Shown here: in pieces, positions 1 to 11,522 of the stretch
Position numbering within the stretch: position 1 is the stretch's first letter
How the letters are laid out: each line of letters opens with the position of its first letter
Assembly (NCBI GenBank): GCA_001766655.1
Contig: MJCC01000004.1
Coordinates: 1,172,326 to 1,236,325 of the forward strand
Length of the DNA stretch: 64,000 bases
Origin: Phytomonas francai
Taxonomy: Eukaryota > Euglenozoa > Kinetoplastea > Trypanosomatida > Trypanosomatidae
Direction of reading: 5' to 3'
Notes under the pieces: model-generated
Told to the model about the DNA's origin: nothing
Databases searched by the model: none
The model's input: only the letters and a program-made list of their open reading frames with translations
Made by a program: the position numbers and the translations under genes

Positions 1-1100
1 CGCCCACATGGTTATATGGAGCCGTACGGCCATTACCTTGTAACAAACAACGTTCTTGTGTCACAAGATGCAAAATTTGGTGAAAATCGACCAAACGACG
101 CAAAAATGTTATCCGGAAAGTGGTGCAGAACCACATACTTTCCTAGCGAAGTCCCCGATAATTTCCATAGTTCTCCGTGCTGGAACAACAGGGGGGTATT
201 GGGGATGATTGAAGACAATCTATCAATATCCTGTCCTATTCTATCTAGAAGGCTAGAGACTATGAAATAAAAGCACCCCGTTTCCATTCGCATAACCACC
301 GTAATGGAATTTGTGTCTATAATTAAATCCTGAAAAATCGATTTGTGTACATGCGGAAACCCATTCGGCTTCCTTTTCAACTCATAAGGGGTTAACAGGT
401 GCGAATAAAAAGGTTTGAAACACTTTGCAAATATATACGACTATTTCCCAATAACCATTGCAACGCTGATAACGTTTTTCCTCAATGCTACTCCTCTGCC
501 AGATCGCACGTCATTCACTTCGTGGCAAATAAACCACGGAATTTCGTTCGGTGTGAGGTTTAAAAAATGTCGTTTTTTTCATTGTATACATCGAATGACT
601 TGAAATTCCTAAGCCGCTCTTTTCTAAACTCGCCTGACACAACCAAATAGCTTCTATTGTATTGGGGTATGGGGAAAGGAATCTCATCAGGACTGTAAAA
701 GCAATCGATTCGAATTTTATTGAATAGTGCTTTAATTGTAAGGCCCGCAAAGATACCTGAATCAATGCTACCATAAATAGATTCTAAATTAAACAGTTTT
801 AAATTCTCATAGCGAGTCTCCAATATTCTGTGGAACGAAGCAACGAAAGGGTCTTTCGACACCATGGCGATGTTGGCTTGTAATTCTTCTTCGCAAGAGC
901 AGTATAAATCTTTAAGAGTTCCCTTTCACCCCCAGCAGGTTCAACTCGCCGAGGGTGATGGCATACGGGCGATGTGTTCACTTTTAAGGCTTGGAAAATC
1001 TTACAGGTGGGTGAGTCGATGTATCAGTTAAATATACTTTGTCATTTTCCGATCATATATACTCATCACTTATGAAAATGAACGGAAGGGAGTTCGTTGT
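1..1100 (-). pseudogene. Decayed coding remnant, family unknown
   Basis: No intact gene is visible. On the minus strand two stretches read like protein: about 865-560 (contains KDPFVASFHRILETRYENL and ends at TAA) and 380-33 (contains GKYVVLHHFPDNIFASFGRF). They sit in different frames, and the reading upstream of 865 meets stops and apparent shifts in the CTCGGCGAGTTGAACCTG stretch near 940. I infer a frameshifted relic of one gene, possibly continuous with the pieces at 1210-1983 and 2225-3391. I do not recognise the family. The alternative is chance open reading in moderately GC-rich DNA. Confidence 0.3.
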
Positions 1101-1209
1101 TACGAAGTTTGCTGTATATCACTTATTGAAAGCGTAAGATTTCTTCCACAAGCTCCACTAAATGGAGTGTGTTCTCTGAGAAGGGGCGCACAAAGCGCAA
1201 TTAGCTTCT

Positions 1210-1983
1210 TTACTCGAATTCATTCGGGCAACCATTAATATTCTCAGTCATCTCGACTTCATCCTCACGCAATCCACAAGTGCATGCATACCCGTGTACC
1301 CCACAGAGGTGGGGCCACTTGGAAGACGGACTTGTGTGGGTCACGGCGTTTCGTCGGAAAGGTAACCCAAACCTAGCACACTCGGCCATTGGGATAACCC
1401 AGTGGCAGGCCTCCCCTCGTTCTCTCTTCTCACTCAAGCGGCGCAGTTGCGCACTACAAGTTTTGGTATCCTTTCAGCGGTGCGGCTGGGAAAAGGCTTT
1501 TAGGTGCAATCTCCCCGTTTGATATGGTTCCAACAAATTCAAGCGAACAGAGCATCTTTTAAAAGGAAAGGGCAGGTTCATCCGCAGCAGCTGCTGTTCG
1601 TCCGCGAACCTGGTGGTATCCCCCTTTACTTCACTTTAAAGCGATACGAAATTCGAATTCCGAGTGTTCTTCTCTCTCCTTCCTCTTCTCATCCATATTC
1701 GCCTACACGTTAACTAAGCTACCCAGCAAGGCCTGGTAATTTTCTCTTCTCAGGCGACTTCTTGTGGGCCATACGCCGTGGCTTCTCTCGGGAGATCTTT
1801 TCCCCAGGGGCTACGATAGCAACAATTTCCCCCATAAAGATCCGCAGTGATATACACATCATTGACATTTATATATTCATAAGAGGTATCTTTGAATGCG
1901 GCTTGGAAGTGGTGCATTGATGGCTCAAGGTGGCGTGTGATTCGAGTTTGAGGCGCACAGTCAGGGGGGATCTGTCGCGACAC
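1210..1983 (-). pseudogene. Possible coding remnants between two larger relics
   Basis: Minus-strand pieces at 1983-1750 (contains YEYINVNDVYITADLYGGN) and 1437-1210 (contains HWVIPMAECARFGLPFRR and a CxC motif, ACTCGL) have ordinary protein composition but no start-to-stop frame of useful length. They keep the orientation of the flanking relics and may be middle parts of the same decayed gene. Family unknown. Confidence 0.22.
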
Positions 1984-2224
1984 GTTTTAGCAAGTCCACT
2001 ATCACTGCGCATTTTAAACGGCAACCGCTGATTTAGCGTTTTCCTTTCCGCGAGATAGATTCAAGGTTCGAAAGAAAGCGACAAGTTGTATTTATTATTG
2101 CCGTGTTGAACAATATTTTAAAGTACGACGCAGGTACCTGAAAGTATGCTAGTAATCGTACAGTCAAAAAGCAGGAACGTCATTGCCTCTTTTTGAGAAA
2201 AAGTGTTATCAGTATAGCGAGATT

Positions 2225-3391
2225 CTAATGCACGCAGCGCATCACTATAATGCTGCGTTTCGAATCGTATTGCATTATTTCATGATATAAGAATGCTGAA
2301 AGCGTCAGAGGAGGGAAAAAGGAAAGACAGATAGGCACATGATACATGTAATACGGCGAGGACACTGAGCCCTGCCGGCGAAGACTGGAGTGAGCAAACA
2401 AAAGCAGGCCATAAAAGAGATCCTCAGCGACGCTGGCATGGGGGAGATCATGATTCGGTATTATAAAAGTGATCCCGTATGGTTTATTACCGAGCACTAA
2501 ACACTGCTGAAAAGGATGGTCGAGCCACCCCAAGTGCTCGTGAAGTTTTAAGGGAGTAAATCCCCTGACTCCAGCATACGCCAAACGGAGTATTCGACGA
2601 GGTGGGGCTACCACTGAGAATCATCACTATTGTGTTGCGTGTAGAGCTTTTCCTGAGGCCTCAGATGCTCGCTAAGACCCATAACAATACTGAGATTCTG
2701 TGAGACGCCTTAATAAGGACGCTGCGAGAGGGAGCAGGCGACTTGAGATCCTTCACCACACTCCCCAAAATGGTTGGGGGCGGGGCTGGTGAATGGGTTT
2801 GATGTCACGCACGTCGTGGAGAACTGTGTGATATCAATCCGGAGCATCCATGCGTCTCTTGGGGAATGGATGGGGGCCTCACCGAGCAAAGCCGCGCTTG
2901 TGGTAAGCAAATTATCACTCGAGGCGCTGAGGGGGTTGGCCTGGGTAAGTATTACATCCATCAAGAGCAGGGTGAACGGTGCGGAGTTCCTTTCTACCGG
3001 GCTGCGGTCTCCGGTGATGTAGAGAGATCCACGAGAAACCCACCGTAGGACGACAGGATCCAGAAATTAAACGATAAATTACTCGACTCCTCTTTCTCCG
3101 CCTCTGTGATGTTTGCAGAGTTTGCGGTAACAATGGATTTGTCCTTGAATCTGACCAGCATGAGCTTGTTTCCATTTCCGATATCACGTTGTTGGAGAAG
3201 GCAAGATTGCAGACTAGCTTGAACGACAGGCTCTCTGGCATCACAGGTAGGAAGTCAAGCACTCTCGTGATATGCCCCTTAGCTATTCCAATGTACTTCC
3301 TTCCACAGAAACCCTGATGGACTAGTTCCTGCGCCCAAGTTGTATTCCAATCGGCATTTTCGTTTATTGTCTTTTCAAAAGATATTTCCAA
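2225..3391 (-). pseudogene. Frameshifted gene remnant, family unknown
   Basis: Protein-like sequence passes through several minus-strand frames with no room for introns between them. Starting at 3391, one frame carries HITRVLDFLPVMPESLSFKL. At about 3185 the sense moves to a second frame (KLMLVRFKDKSIVTANSANI, then SSYGGFLVDL). At about 3020 it moves to a third (LYITGDRSPVERNSAPFTLL) that runs to a stop at 2710. A further block at 2614-2350 carries HLGWLDHPFQQCLVLGNKPY. Direct frame changes without a gap point to decay by small indels rather than splicing. I cannot assign a family. The orientation matches all intact genes in the window. Confidence 0.4.
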
Positions 3392-4312
3392 AAAAAAAAC
3401 TTACGACTTTTTCCGAGTGTCAATGGCAACTTTGGTATGTATCATAAACTGAAAAGTATCAATAGCGATACCTTGTTATTTTTATATACTTAAATATAGC
3501 GCAAGACAGATGCTTGCCGAAACACAAGCGGGTCAGTGCTTGTCTCCCTTCTAACTTGAAAAGACTGATAGATATAAGAACGACTATTACTTTTATAGTC
3601 TTTTGTGCTTTGAAATATAATATTGTGATAATAAAACCTAAATCTACTTAATGGGATATGCAAATATACATAAAAAAAGGGGGGGCGAACTTATAATAGT
3701 AAAAACTTTCGATAGGAATACAGGAAGTAGTTCAAAGCGGAGGATGAGGGGAAGCATGCTCCTATAACATTGCCTGAAAATACATATTATGTAGTTATTA
3801 TAGAACTTTCTCTGCATCATTACTATTTTTACCTTTTTCTCTCGATTTCTATTCGCTTCACTAAAAACCATATATATATTCCATATTTGCTTCATATATA
3901 TTTTTCCCATATAAAGAATTTTTGGTTAAAAACAACAAATACCAAAAAGCCTCAAGAAAGGAGACCTCATTTTTCTACATTTTCACTTACGTTTACCTCG
4001 ACATTTTCGGAATGGGTAGAAGATTTTTTTTGTGCCCCGAATCAAGGGTTTTCTTTTTTTCTTCTAAAGTATCAATGACGATGAGGTAAATGTAGATATT
4101 TGGGAAAAATATCACATAAGAAAATACCAGATTGCCCTACACTGATACTTTAAGTTATAAAAATAACACACCGATCCATTATTAAACTTTGATCTTAAAA
4201 CGTATTCACTCGTTACCATTCCCAAGTCGTGCAAAAATAGGGATAGGAACGGGAGACAGGGCGGGACGACGTCGGTAAGGGTAATGGTTTCCAAAAGGAG
4301 GGATACGGGGAC
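3392..4312. other. Intergenic, AT-rich, no gene seen
   Basis: Mostly A/T runs and short homopolymers. The plus-strand reading at 3770-4078 is low-complexity (FYLFLSISIRF-like) and I do not regard it as coding. By position this is the 3' flank of the H+-PPase gene. Confidence 0.5.
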
Positions 4313-6691
4313 TCACTCGAATATCCTAAAGACGATCCCACCCATCTTGGATTGCACAACTGGTGCGGTTACGACGGAGATCATGGCCATGAGTTTGATG
4401 AGGATGTTGAGGGCAGGCCCAGAGGTGTCCTTCAGCGGGTCTCCGACGGTATCCCCGATCACCGCGGCCGCGTGTTGGGGTGAACCCTTGCCCTTATTTT
4501 TATCGCGGAGCCCGCCCTGCTCGATGTACTTCTTTGCGTTGTCCCAGGCCCCACCCGAGTTCGATGCCGAGAGGGCTAACTGCACACCCGAGACGATCGA
4601 CCCAGGCAGCATCCCGGCTACCGTGTACTTTCCGAAAAGGATGCCAACAATAAGAGGGCTTAGCATCACCAGTGAGGCCGGCGCGATCATCTGCTGGAGG
4701 GCCGCGGCGGTTGCGATGATCACGCAGCTTTCGTAGTCGGGCTCCTTGCGGCCCTCGGCCACGTCGGGGTCCTGAAACTGGCGGCGAATGTCGTTTACCA
4801 TCTCCATCGCCGCAATCCCGACCGACTTCACTGTCATCGCGGAGAACCAGTAGGGCAGGGTCGCGCCGAAGAGAAGCCCTGGCATCACGCGAGAGTCGAG
4901 GATGTTCACGACTGGGATGCCCACCCGCGAGACGTACGCGCCGTAGAGCGCGAGCGCAACGAAGGCGGCGGAGCTGATCGCGAAGCCTTTGCCGATCGCC
5001 GCGGTGGTGTTCCCCGCGGCGTCCAGTGCGTCGGTGATTTCGCGAATTTCATGGCCCATGTGGGACATCTCCGCGATTCCTCCGGCGTTGTCGGAGATCG
5101 GCCCATACGCATCAATCGTGAGGACGATCGACATCGTCGAGAGAATCCCCAAGGCGGCAAGTGCGAAGCCGTAAAGACCGCAGAAGTGATACGAGATGTA
5201 CATGGTCACGCACATCGCGATAATAGACGGCACAACCGAGAGGTACCCAAGCGCCAGGCCGTAGATAATGTTGGTCGCGGCCCCGGTCTCGCAGGACTCG
5301 GCGACCTCCTGCACAGGGTGGTACGAGTTCGAGGTGTAGTACTCCGTGGTGTAGCCAATCAAAAGCCCGGACCAGAGCCCGCTGAGGACGCAGATCAACG
5401 CCCCCCAGCGGCCCGTCTCGAGGGTGCCCACGGTGAAGCTCACGGGCAGCGCGATGGCCGTTACGTAAATCAGCATCACGCTCGCGCCGATCGTGGAGTG
5501 CAGGAGCTGGCCCTTGAGGGCGGGCTCGATGTCGTCGATGCGCCGGACAGTCGCGCTGGTCGCTCGGATGCCCGCCACGACCATGCAGACCAAAATCCCC
5601 GTCGCGGTGATCAGTAAGGGGTACATCATGGAGGTGAACGAGCTGGAGAGCTCCGGCGAGGACGCCGCGATCACCAACGCCGCACAGGAAGCTTCACCAA
5701 AGCTGCCAAAGAGGTCAGAGCCCATACCAGCGATGTCGCCAACGTTATCCCCGATGCAGTCCGCGATAACGCCAGGGTTACGCGGGTCGTCCTCAGGGAT
5801 ATTTTTTTCGACCTTCCCGACAAGATCCGCCCCGACGTCGGCGGCCTTCGTGAAGATGCCACCACCAACACGGCCGAAGCACGCGATGGCGGAGCCACCT
5901 AAGCCAAAGGCTGCGATGCACGCGTACTGCTCGGGCAGGGTCTGCAGGGAGTCGTGGAAGTACGCACCGATCAAGCGGATGGTGACATAGAGGGAGAAAA
6001 GACCCATAGAGGTGAGCGCGAACCCCATCGTGATGCCGCCGCGGAAGGCCGTCTGGAAGCCCAGCGCGCAGCCCAGCGACTGATCCTCGTCCTCGCTGCC
6101 GGCGGTGGCCATGATAGCCGTTCGCGCGTTGGCGTAGACCGCGATCCGCATCCCAATCCATCCTGCCAGAACAGACGTGAGCGCGCCGCTGAACAACGCA
6201 AAGATCGAGAGGCCAGCGCTCATCCACGGGCTGGAGGCCGCCGGCTCACCTGGCTGGGGGGAGGAGAGCGCAACGCCCAGCAGCGAATATATCACGAAGC
6301 TGAATCCTACTAGGAAGACCGCCATGTACTTGTACTCGGCGATCAGAAAGGCAGTGGCACCGTTAGAGATGCGGGTGTAAATAACATACACGTTTCGCAT
6401 CACTTCATCAGTGAGGAAAGTATTTCGCATGCCTTGGTCCTTCCCAGGGGATACCTTGATGTCTGAAAGGACATACCACCAGTACATCGCAAAGGCAAAA
6501 CCAAGAGCAGCGGAAAACACGATTATGAAAGAGGTCACGTGCGAGGATAGGGTGAAATAGCCTGTGTAGGGAGTGAGTCCTTCTTTCACCACATCTGTTG
6601 CGTTTCCTTGTGCTGAAGACATCACACTGTTTAAGGCGAATAAAGCGCCCCAGAAGGCAATCCAAGGCTTCCTTACCAACATCCTTGTCAC
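4313..6691 (-). CDS. VP1: Membrane-bound H+-translocating inorganic pyrophosphatase (V-PPase, K+-dependent type)
   Basis: Hydrolyses pyrophosphate to pump protons into acidic compartments; in protists this is typically the acidocalcisome or vacuole. The 792-residue length fits the family. The N-terminus (residues 1-29) looks like a signal peptide and is followed by many membrane segments. The substrate motif DVGADLVGKVE is near residue 285, with DNVGDIAGMGSDLFG about 30 residues on, and the C-terminal signature IGDTVGDPLKDTSGPALN is present. GNTTAAIGKG has Ala where K+-independent enzymes carry Lys, so I infer the K+-dependent class. No motif is missing. The stop is TGA, so TGA acts as a stop in at least this gene. 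The first ATG is used; a second Met at residue 4 is equally possible. The family is certain; the organelle is inferred. Confidence 0.97.
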   Translation of the reverse strand: MTRMLVRKPWIAFWGALFALNSVMSSAQGNATDVVKEGLTPYTGYFTLSSHVTSFIIVFSAALGFAFAMYWWYVLSDIKVSPGKDQGMRNTFLTDEVMRNVYVIYTRISNGATAFLIAEYKYMAVFLVGFSFVIYSLLGVALSSPQPGEPAASSPWMSAGLSIFALFSGALTSVLAGWIGMRIAVYANARTAIMATAGSEDEDQSLGCALGFQTAFRGGITMGFALTSMGLFSLYVTIRLIGAYFHDSLQTLPEQYACIAAFGLGGSAIACFGRVGGGIFTKAADVGADLVGKVEKNIPEDDPRNPGVIADCIGDNVGDIAGMGSDLFGSFGEASCAALVIAASSPELSSSFTSMMYPLLITATGILVCMVVAGIRATSATVRRIDDIEPALKGQLLHSTIGASVMLIYVTAIALPVSFTVGTLETGRWGALICVLSGLWSGLLIGYTTEYYTSNSYHPVQEVAESCETGAATNIIYGLALGYLSVVPSIIAMCVTMYISYHFCGLYGFALAALGILSTMSIVLTIDAYGPISDNAGGIAEMSHMGHEIREITDALDAAGNTTAAIGKGFAISSAAFVALALYGAYVSRVGIPVVNILDSRVMPGLLFGATLPYWFSAMTVKSVGIAAMEMVNDIRRQFQDPDVAEGRKEPDYESCVIIATAAALQQMIAPASLVMLSPLIVGILFGKYTVAGMLPGSIVSGVQLALSASNSGGAWDNAKKYIEQGGLRDKNKGKGSPQHAAAVIGDTVGDPLKDTSGPALNILIKLMAMISVVTAPVVQSKMGGIVFRIFE

Positions 6692-7433
6692 TTCAGATCG
6701 TTTTACTCTTTATATAGGACGAAATTTGAGGGTTAGTTATTCGTATGCCGGTCTGCTTGAATGATGCCTAGTATTGACGATTCTACTCACTTTATTAGAA
6801 ATATTTCCACTAAAATAATATTCTGTAAATATAATATATGTAAATAAATCGCTTTCTCTCTTTCTCTTTCTCACTAAGCTTACTATATTTGCACGATAAG
6901 AGGACAACTTATAAATTTTTCGATTTGCTTGAATAAGATGGAAGGCACTTTTTTGAGAAGGAGAAAATATGAAAAGAAAGAGGACAATGAAATAGGGATG
7001 TGCCTTTCGAACGATTATAGAATCAAAAAACAATGCTACCTAAAAGGCCATGCACACATTCACACGCGTACACAAACACACTTATGAACGCCACATGTGC
7101 AATCATAACACTAAGCATTTCGTAATCAAGTGAAACAGGGTTAAACAGGATAAGCTGTCTTGCGTTTGCGAAAATGAGAAATCGTGGTGCCGATAGATTA
7201 GGGCAAATAATTTTCATGCAATAGTCTAGCTGTCCCTTGAATTTTAGAATACGTGAATAAAAGCTAGCAGCCTTCTTAATTTTAACATATAAACTAGAAT
7301 AGTCGAATCCATTCCAAAAGTCTAAGCATTCCAAAAAAATAAATAAATGAGTCTTTTTTACAGGCATAGGAGAGGGAAATATATATGTTCACGCATGCAT
7401 TTATTAAGATTTGACAATTTCTATACATACTTT
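6692..7433. other. Intergenic between the H+-PPase and LRR genes
   Basis: AT-rich with no convincing reading frame. On the minus strand a pyrimidine-rich stretch (complement of about 6948-6992) lies roughly 260-300 bases upstream of the H+-PPase start. It could serve as a trans-splicing tract if the organism is euglenozoan; this is inference only. Confidence 0.4.
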
Positions 7434-10400
7434 TTACATAACGTTTTTTTCAATGGCGTCATTAATAGACTTGATTAGTTGTCGGGGTATAGTAGTACCC
7501 TCCAAGCAAATGGTCGAGATATTAGGCCTTTTGATACACAAGTCTAGAATTGCTTGACCACTTGTGCGAGAGATTGGGTTGTAGGAAAGATCCAAGTACG
7601 TCAGGGAATCCCCAGCTGAGGTGTTTAAGAGCACATCCATTATTTCGAGAACCTCAATGTTCTCCAAGTTATTGTGGCTCAGTCGTAGCGTGCGCAGGGT
7701 ATCACCGTTGTGCTTGATGACCTCCAAAAGCGGAATTACGCCTTTAAAGCCTATGTAGTTTGCGGAGAGGTCGAGGCTCGCAAGTCGCTTGAGCGGCTCC
7801 GCGGGGAGGAGGCCGAGAAGAGCGGTGTTAGGCCGCATTTTGTGCTCCAGGCAGGCCTGCTGGTAGACCTCCCGAAGCGAGGTGGTCACCGCCAGTGAGC
7901 CCACCGACGCCGCGGATTGCACGCTCGCACGTTCCAAATCCAACGGCCTTGGCATCTTTGTGGAATTAAAGACGAACGTCCTTGCTGCAACTGGCGGAAT
8001 ATGCGGATACGTAGCTCTCTCCGCGAAGGCCAGGGGCATCGCAGACCCCAACGCGACCTTCGTGCTCTCCAATTGTCGGGCCCACCCCGCCGCTGCCGTT
8101 GTTGTACTTTTCTGATTCGACATTATCGCTGAGGCGTCGCTGGAGCGCGTGTTCAACGCGCGTCCGCCGTGGTTGCTGCGCTCGCGCCAGGTGTTCTCCG
8201 ACGGCGTCGGATGCTCCCCTCGGCGGACCCCCGCGCCAGGGCTCGCAGGCTGCGAAGGGGCTTGTGGGCCCGTTCGCGGCAGTGGACAGGTGCTCGCCAT
8301 CGGCATCGGGGCTTGGGGCTTCGGCACCGGGAAAGGTGACGGGCACGTTGCCGTCGTAGACGCATACACGACCAGTGCGGGATGCCTCCCCATTGGAGAG
8401 CTACCAATGGCGTTAGCGGCAGTGCTGGGGTCCCATTCCTTGCGTGCCACAACCTTGACCTCTCTCGAAGCTGCGGGGGTGGGTACGGTAGATGCTGGAT
8501 TGAGGACTGTGTGGTAGGCAAACGGCTTGGCGTGCTGTTCTGGAGGGGGGTGCTGCTTTATGGAGTGCCCGTTCGGAGATGACGCCGTAGAGAGCCTGAC
8601 GCTGTGCCCATCGTGGATGCGCGTTAATGTAGCGATGGAGGTCTCTGCCTTTTCCGCGCTGATCATAGGGAAGCCACTAGTGCATGCTAATAGCGAGACT
8701 GCTTCCTTGAGGCACTGCTCGACCCTATCTAAGCGCTGAGCGTAGCCGATGCCGCCAGCAACTCCAACGGCACCACGCATGATCTGACGGCGAATACTGC
8801 AGAGGGATTGAAAGGACGCGTCCTTCTCCATCCGCGCCCGTAGATTAGCTAAGAGAATACCGTGCACGCGGTGGGGTAAGAACGGCATTTCAGATTGTAT
8901 AGAAAGAGTCCGCGCACGCAATTCAGATGCTATTAATCGTAACAATTCAAGCAACCTCTGCTCAGAATTTTCGCAAACCGAATGTGCAGGGGATATTTTT
9001 AGTTTACTGCTTTCACTAAGCTTAGTGCTGAGCTGATTAAGCATGGATCGGACTTTTGGATACTGCTGAATGTTCTCATGGAGGTCCTGCAGGTAAATGC
9101 CAGGCACCAGCTCTTCTGATAGGGTTGGGCACACTTCTAAGACAGCTTTCCACAACGGACTTTCAGAGGCAGCTGCGTCACCAGATGAAACTAATTTGTG
9201 AGATGGAGAGTTATCCAGCAGTTGTGAGGGTGCGATGGAATTTTTTTGTGTGGTTTCCTTAACCAGTGAAGATGAAGATGGGTTTCTGTTGTCACTCAGA
9301 TGATTCTTTACGTCATGAAGTGATTCATTTACAACCGAGGTAGACGGCAACTGGGTGTTTGACATCTCACTGGACTTCGCAAGCTCTTCTGGTTTAATAT
9401 AGGGAAGCAGGACACCAGAAACTGGACGGGATGACGTCGTGTGAGTACTTGACGAGGCTGTGCTTCGCAATGGCGTGCTACCCGTTTTTTTTTTAACAGC
9501 CAAAAGTGTCGGCAACGGTTCGGGCGATCTTAATGGTGACAATATAGGCACTGAGCTAATAGCTTTATTCTGTTCAGCTTCGAGATCATTTCGCCTTAAA
9601 CTGTGTGAGAGCATAATGCTCTGCTTAAGAGAAGTGCTGAGTTGTGTCCGTTCTACTACAGATAACTGCTTGCTTGTTGGACTAGTTCTGAGTGGCTTTC
9701 GTTCTACTAGGGGTGAGAGCCTGCTTGTTGGATTGGCGTTGTTTGGCATTCGCTCTGCTTCAGGTGATTGTCTGTTTAATGAATTAACACTGAACAGCTG
9801 TCTTTTCACCGTAGATGTGCCTATTCTTGGTGCCCTTGGACGATTTTGATAGAAAGTCTTGCGAAGCTTCTCGGCCATGCTCCCATCTACAACATCATGA
9901 CACATGTTGTCCCAACGAGTGGCTGGGATGACCGTTACTTCAGAGCCACCTGCTGGATTCACAGAACCGCTGCCTACTTCCATCGCCTCCTTTCCCTTTG
10001 ATAGACCGCTTGTACCAGTGCTCTCAGTGCGGAAATATGCGTAAAATCGATCCTGGCGCTCGGCGTGTAGTCTGTTGATTAATTGAGCTTGGAAAACGAC
10101 AAAGTCGAGGCGAACAGGCGCTGCGAAGTTAAAGAACGAGTTGGGGTTACCACTTCTAGCTCCTGCGAACAACGGAAATGCATACTGGACCTGATATAGC
10201 GCCATATCTCTATCCTCCTCATTTACACCGCAGCCGTCTGACTTTAGGATGTTGTAGATAGCACTGACGGCACCATGGTTCGCACTAGGAGGAGGCTTTG
10301 CAAGCTGCTGATTTAGGGTTGCTTGCACCTCCTCCCAGGCTTCTCGCAGCATGGTTAGCATACTTTCAGAAGCCTCGCCAAGTTCACAAAGAGGTTCACT

Positions 10401-11522
10401 AAAGTTTTCAGGTAAAACAGATTCCGTCTTTTGAGGTTGCCATGGAGCCTGTTCCTCTTTTCTATTTAACAAGAAGGGCAGAAGTTCCTCCTTAAGAAAG
10501 TCCCTGAGTTTTTCCTCAAAAGAGTGGTTGGAGCGCATGACCCTAACATTCAGCTGACTCTGAGGATAGAGAACACCATATCTTGCCCTTGCAATTGGCA
10601 TATCAGTGATGGAAAGCGGGGGAACCACAAATAGCGGGGTAGAATAAAGATGTGGAGGGAGGGAGTTAACTAAACCTTGTATTTCTGTTGTTTCTCTCCC
10701 CAGGGAACGCTGGAGGCGCTTTAAAAACGTAAGCATGACATGAGACTTGAGCTGGCAGAGGGTCTCTGCGACGCGCCTTTCCCAGTGGCTCTTCGCCGAC
10801 AAGCGCTCCCCTTGGGAGCAGTAACACAGAAGTAGCTCTTTTTCTAGACTTTGAGAAGCCACCATGAGATGTTGCACTCGAAGTCTTAATGCGTCTTCCC
10901 ATTCATGGTAACTGGAATACGGTACGCTGGTGGACATCGCCACATCGAAGATTGTAGTCGCATTCCCTGCAGCGATAGATTTCGAGGCGTCTGAAAAATG
11001 CGCGATGAGACGGTCCCCAACCGAATAGCTGTCTTGATCCCCATATGGCTTCTGCTTTTGTGTGTAACCTTTTCCCGGTTTGACACTATCTAGTGGCGGG
11101 GCAAACAGACTTTCTACCTCAACTTGCTCTGTCAAAAGCGATGTGAGGCCGAAGATGTGTCCGTCGCCGTTCAGGAAGTCCTGTGGTGGGGAAGGTTCAG
11201 CACCCCATCGTAGCGAGATAAGTTCCTCTGCTATGCACATGAACTCCCTAAATGAACTTAGTAAACCACTAAAAGAGGTCCATGTGTGTATATTCTCTTC
11301 ATCGTGCACATTTTTACTCATTGTGTAAGATATGCTTTCGCCGTTATTCTGCGCATACTCATGAATATTCTTGTCATGCTGTGTATCCTGCGCACAAACA
11401 ATGCCCTCTGCCATGCTACTCAGAAGTTTAATGAATGATGCTGGTTCTGAAACCATGAAAATGTGAGTTCCTCTTAGTATACTGCGATTTTGTCTCCACC
11501 GCAGTTCTCTAGTTATTTGCAA
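7434..11522 (-). CDS. Large protein with C-terminal leucine-rich repeats
   Basis: The frame is 1362 codons from the first ATG. A second in-frame ATG at 11456 (residue 23, MVSEPASFIK) is an equally good start. Residues about 1240-1350 form LRRs of the ribonuclease-inhibitor style (LASLDLSANYIGFKGVIPLL, LRTLRLSHNNLENIEVLEIM, LTYLDLSYNPISRTSGQAIL). The remaining 1200 residues lack a domain I recognise: helical patches up to about residue 480, then a long Ser/Thr/Pro-rich linker (about 540-1180) with repeated short units resembling NANPTSRLSPLVERKPLRTS. The role is unknown; LRRs suggest protein binding, possibly in the cytoskeleton or a signalling scaffold. The stop is TAA. No frameshift or intron is visible. 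Confidence 0.9.
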   Translation of the reverse strand: MQITRELRWRQNRSILRGTHIFMVSEPASFIKLLSSMAEGIVCAQDTQHDKNIHEYAQNNGESISYTMSKNVHDEENIHTWTSFSGLLSSFREFMCIAEELISLRWGAEPSPPQDFLNGDGHIFGLTSLLTEQVEVESLFAPPLDSVKPGKGYTQKQKPYGDQDSYSVGDRLIAHFSDASKSIAAGNATTIFDVAMSTSVPYSSYHEWEDALRLRVQHLMVASQSLEKELLLCYCSQGERLSAKSHWERRVAETLCQLKSHVMLTFLKRLQRSLGRETTEIQGLVNSLPPHLYSTPLFVVPPLSITDMPIARARYGVLYPQSQLNVRVMRSNHSFEEKLRDFLKEELLPFLLNRKEEQAPWQPQKTESVLPENFSEPLCELGEASESMLTMLREAWEEVQATLNQQLAKPPPSANHGAVSAIYNILKSDGCGVNEEDRDMALYQVQYAFPLFAGARSGNPNSFFNFAAPVRLDFVVFQAQLINRLHAERQDRFYAYFRTESTGTSGLSKGKEAMEVGSGSVNPAGGSEVTVIPATRWDNMCHDVVDGSMAEKLRKTFYQNRPRAPRIGTSTVKRQLFSVNSLNRQSPEAERMPNNANPTSRLSPLVERKPLRTSPTSKQLSVVERTQLSTSLKQSIMLSHSLRRNDLEAEQNKAISSVPILSPLRSPEPLPTLLAVKKKTGSTPLRSTASSSTHTTSSRPVSGVLLPYIKPEELAKSSEMSNTQLPSTSVVNESLHDVKNHLSDNRNPSSSSLVKETTQKNSIAPSQLLDNSPSHKLVSSGDAAASESPLWKAVLEVCPTLSEELVPGIYLQDLHENIQQYPKVRSMLNQLSTKLSESSKLKISPAHSVCENSEQRLLELLRLIASELRARTLSIQSEMPFLPHRVHGILLANLRARMEKDASFQSLCSIRRQIMRGAVGVAGGIGYAQRLDRVEQCLKEAVSLLACTSGFPMISAEKAETSIATLTRIHDGHSVRLSTASSPNGHSIKQHPPPEQHAKPFAYHTVLNPASTVPTPAASREVKVVARKEWDPSTAANAIGSSPMGRHPALVVYASTTATCPSPFPVPKPQAPMPMASTCPLPRTGPQAPSQPASPGAGVRRGEHPTPSENTWRERSNHGGRALNTRSSDASAIMSNQKSTTTAAAGWARQLESTKVALGSAMPLAFAERATYPHIPPVAARTFVFNSTKMPRPLDLERASVQSAASVGSLAVTTSLREVYQQACLEHKMRPNTALLGLLPAEPLKRLASLDLSANYIGFKGVIPLLEVIKHNGDTLRTLRLSHNNLENIEVLEIMDVLLNTSAGDSLTYLDLSYNPISRTSGQAILDLCIKRPNISTICLEGTTIPRQLIKSINDAIEKNVM

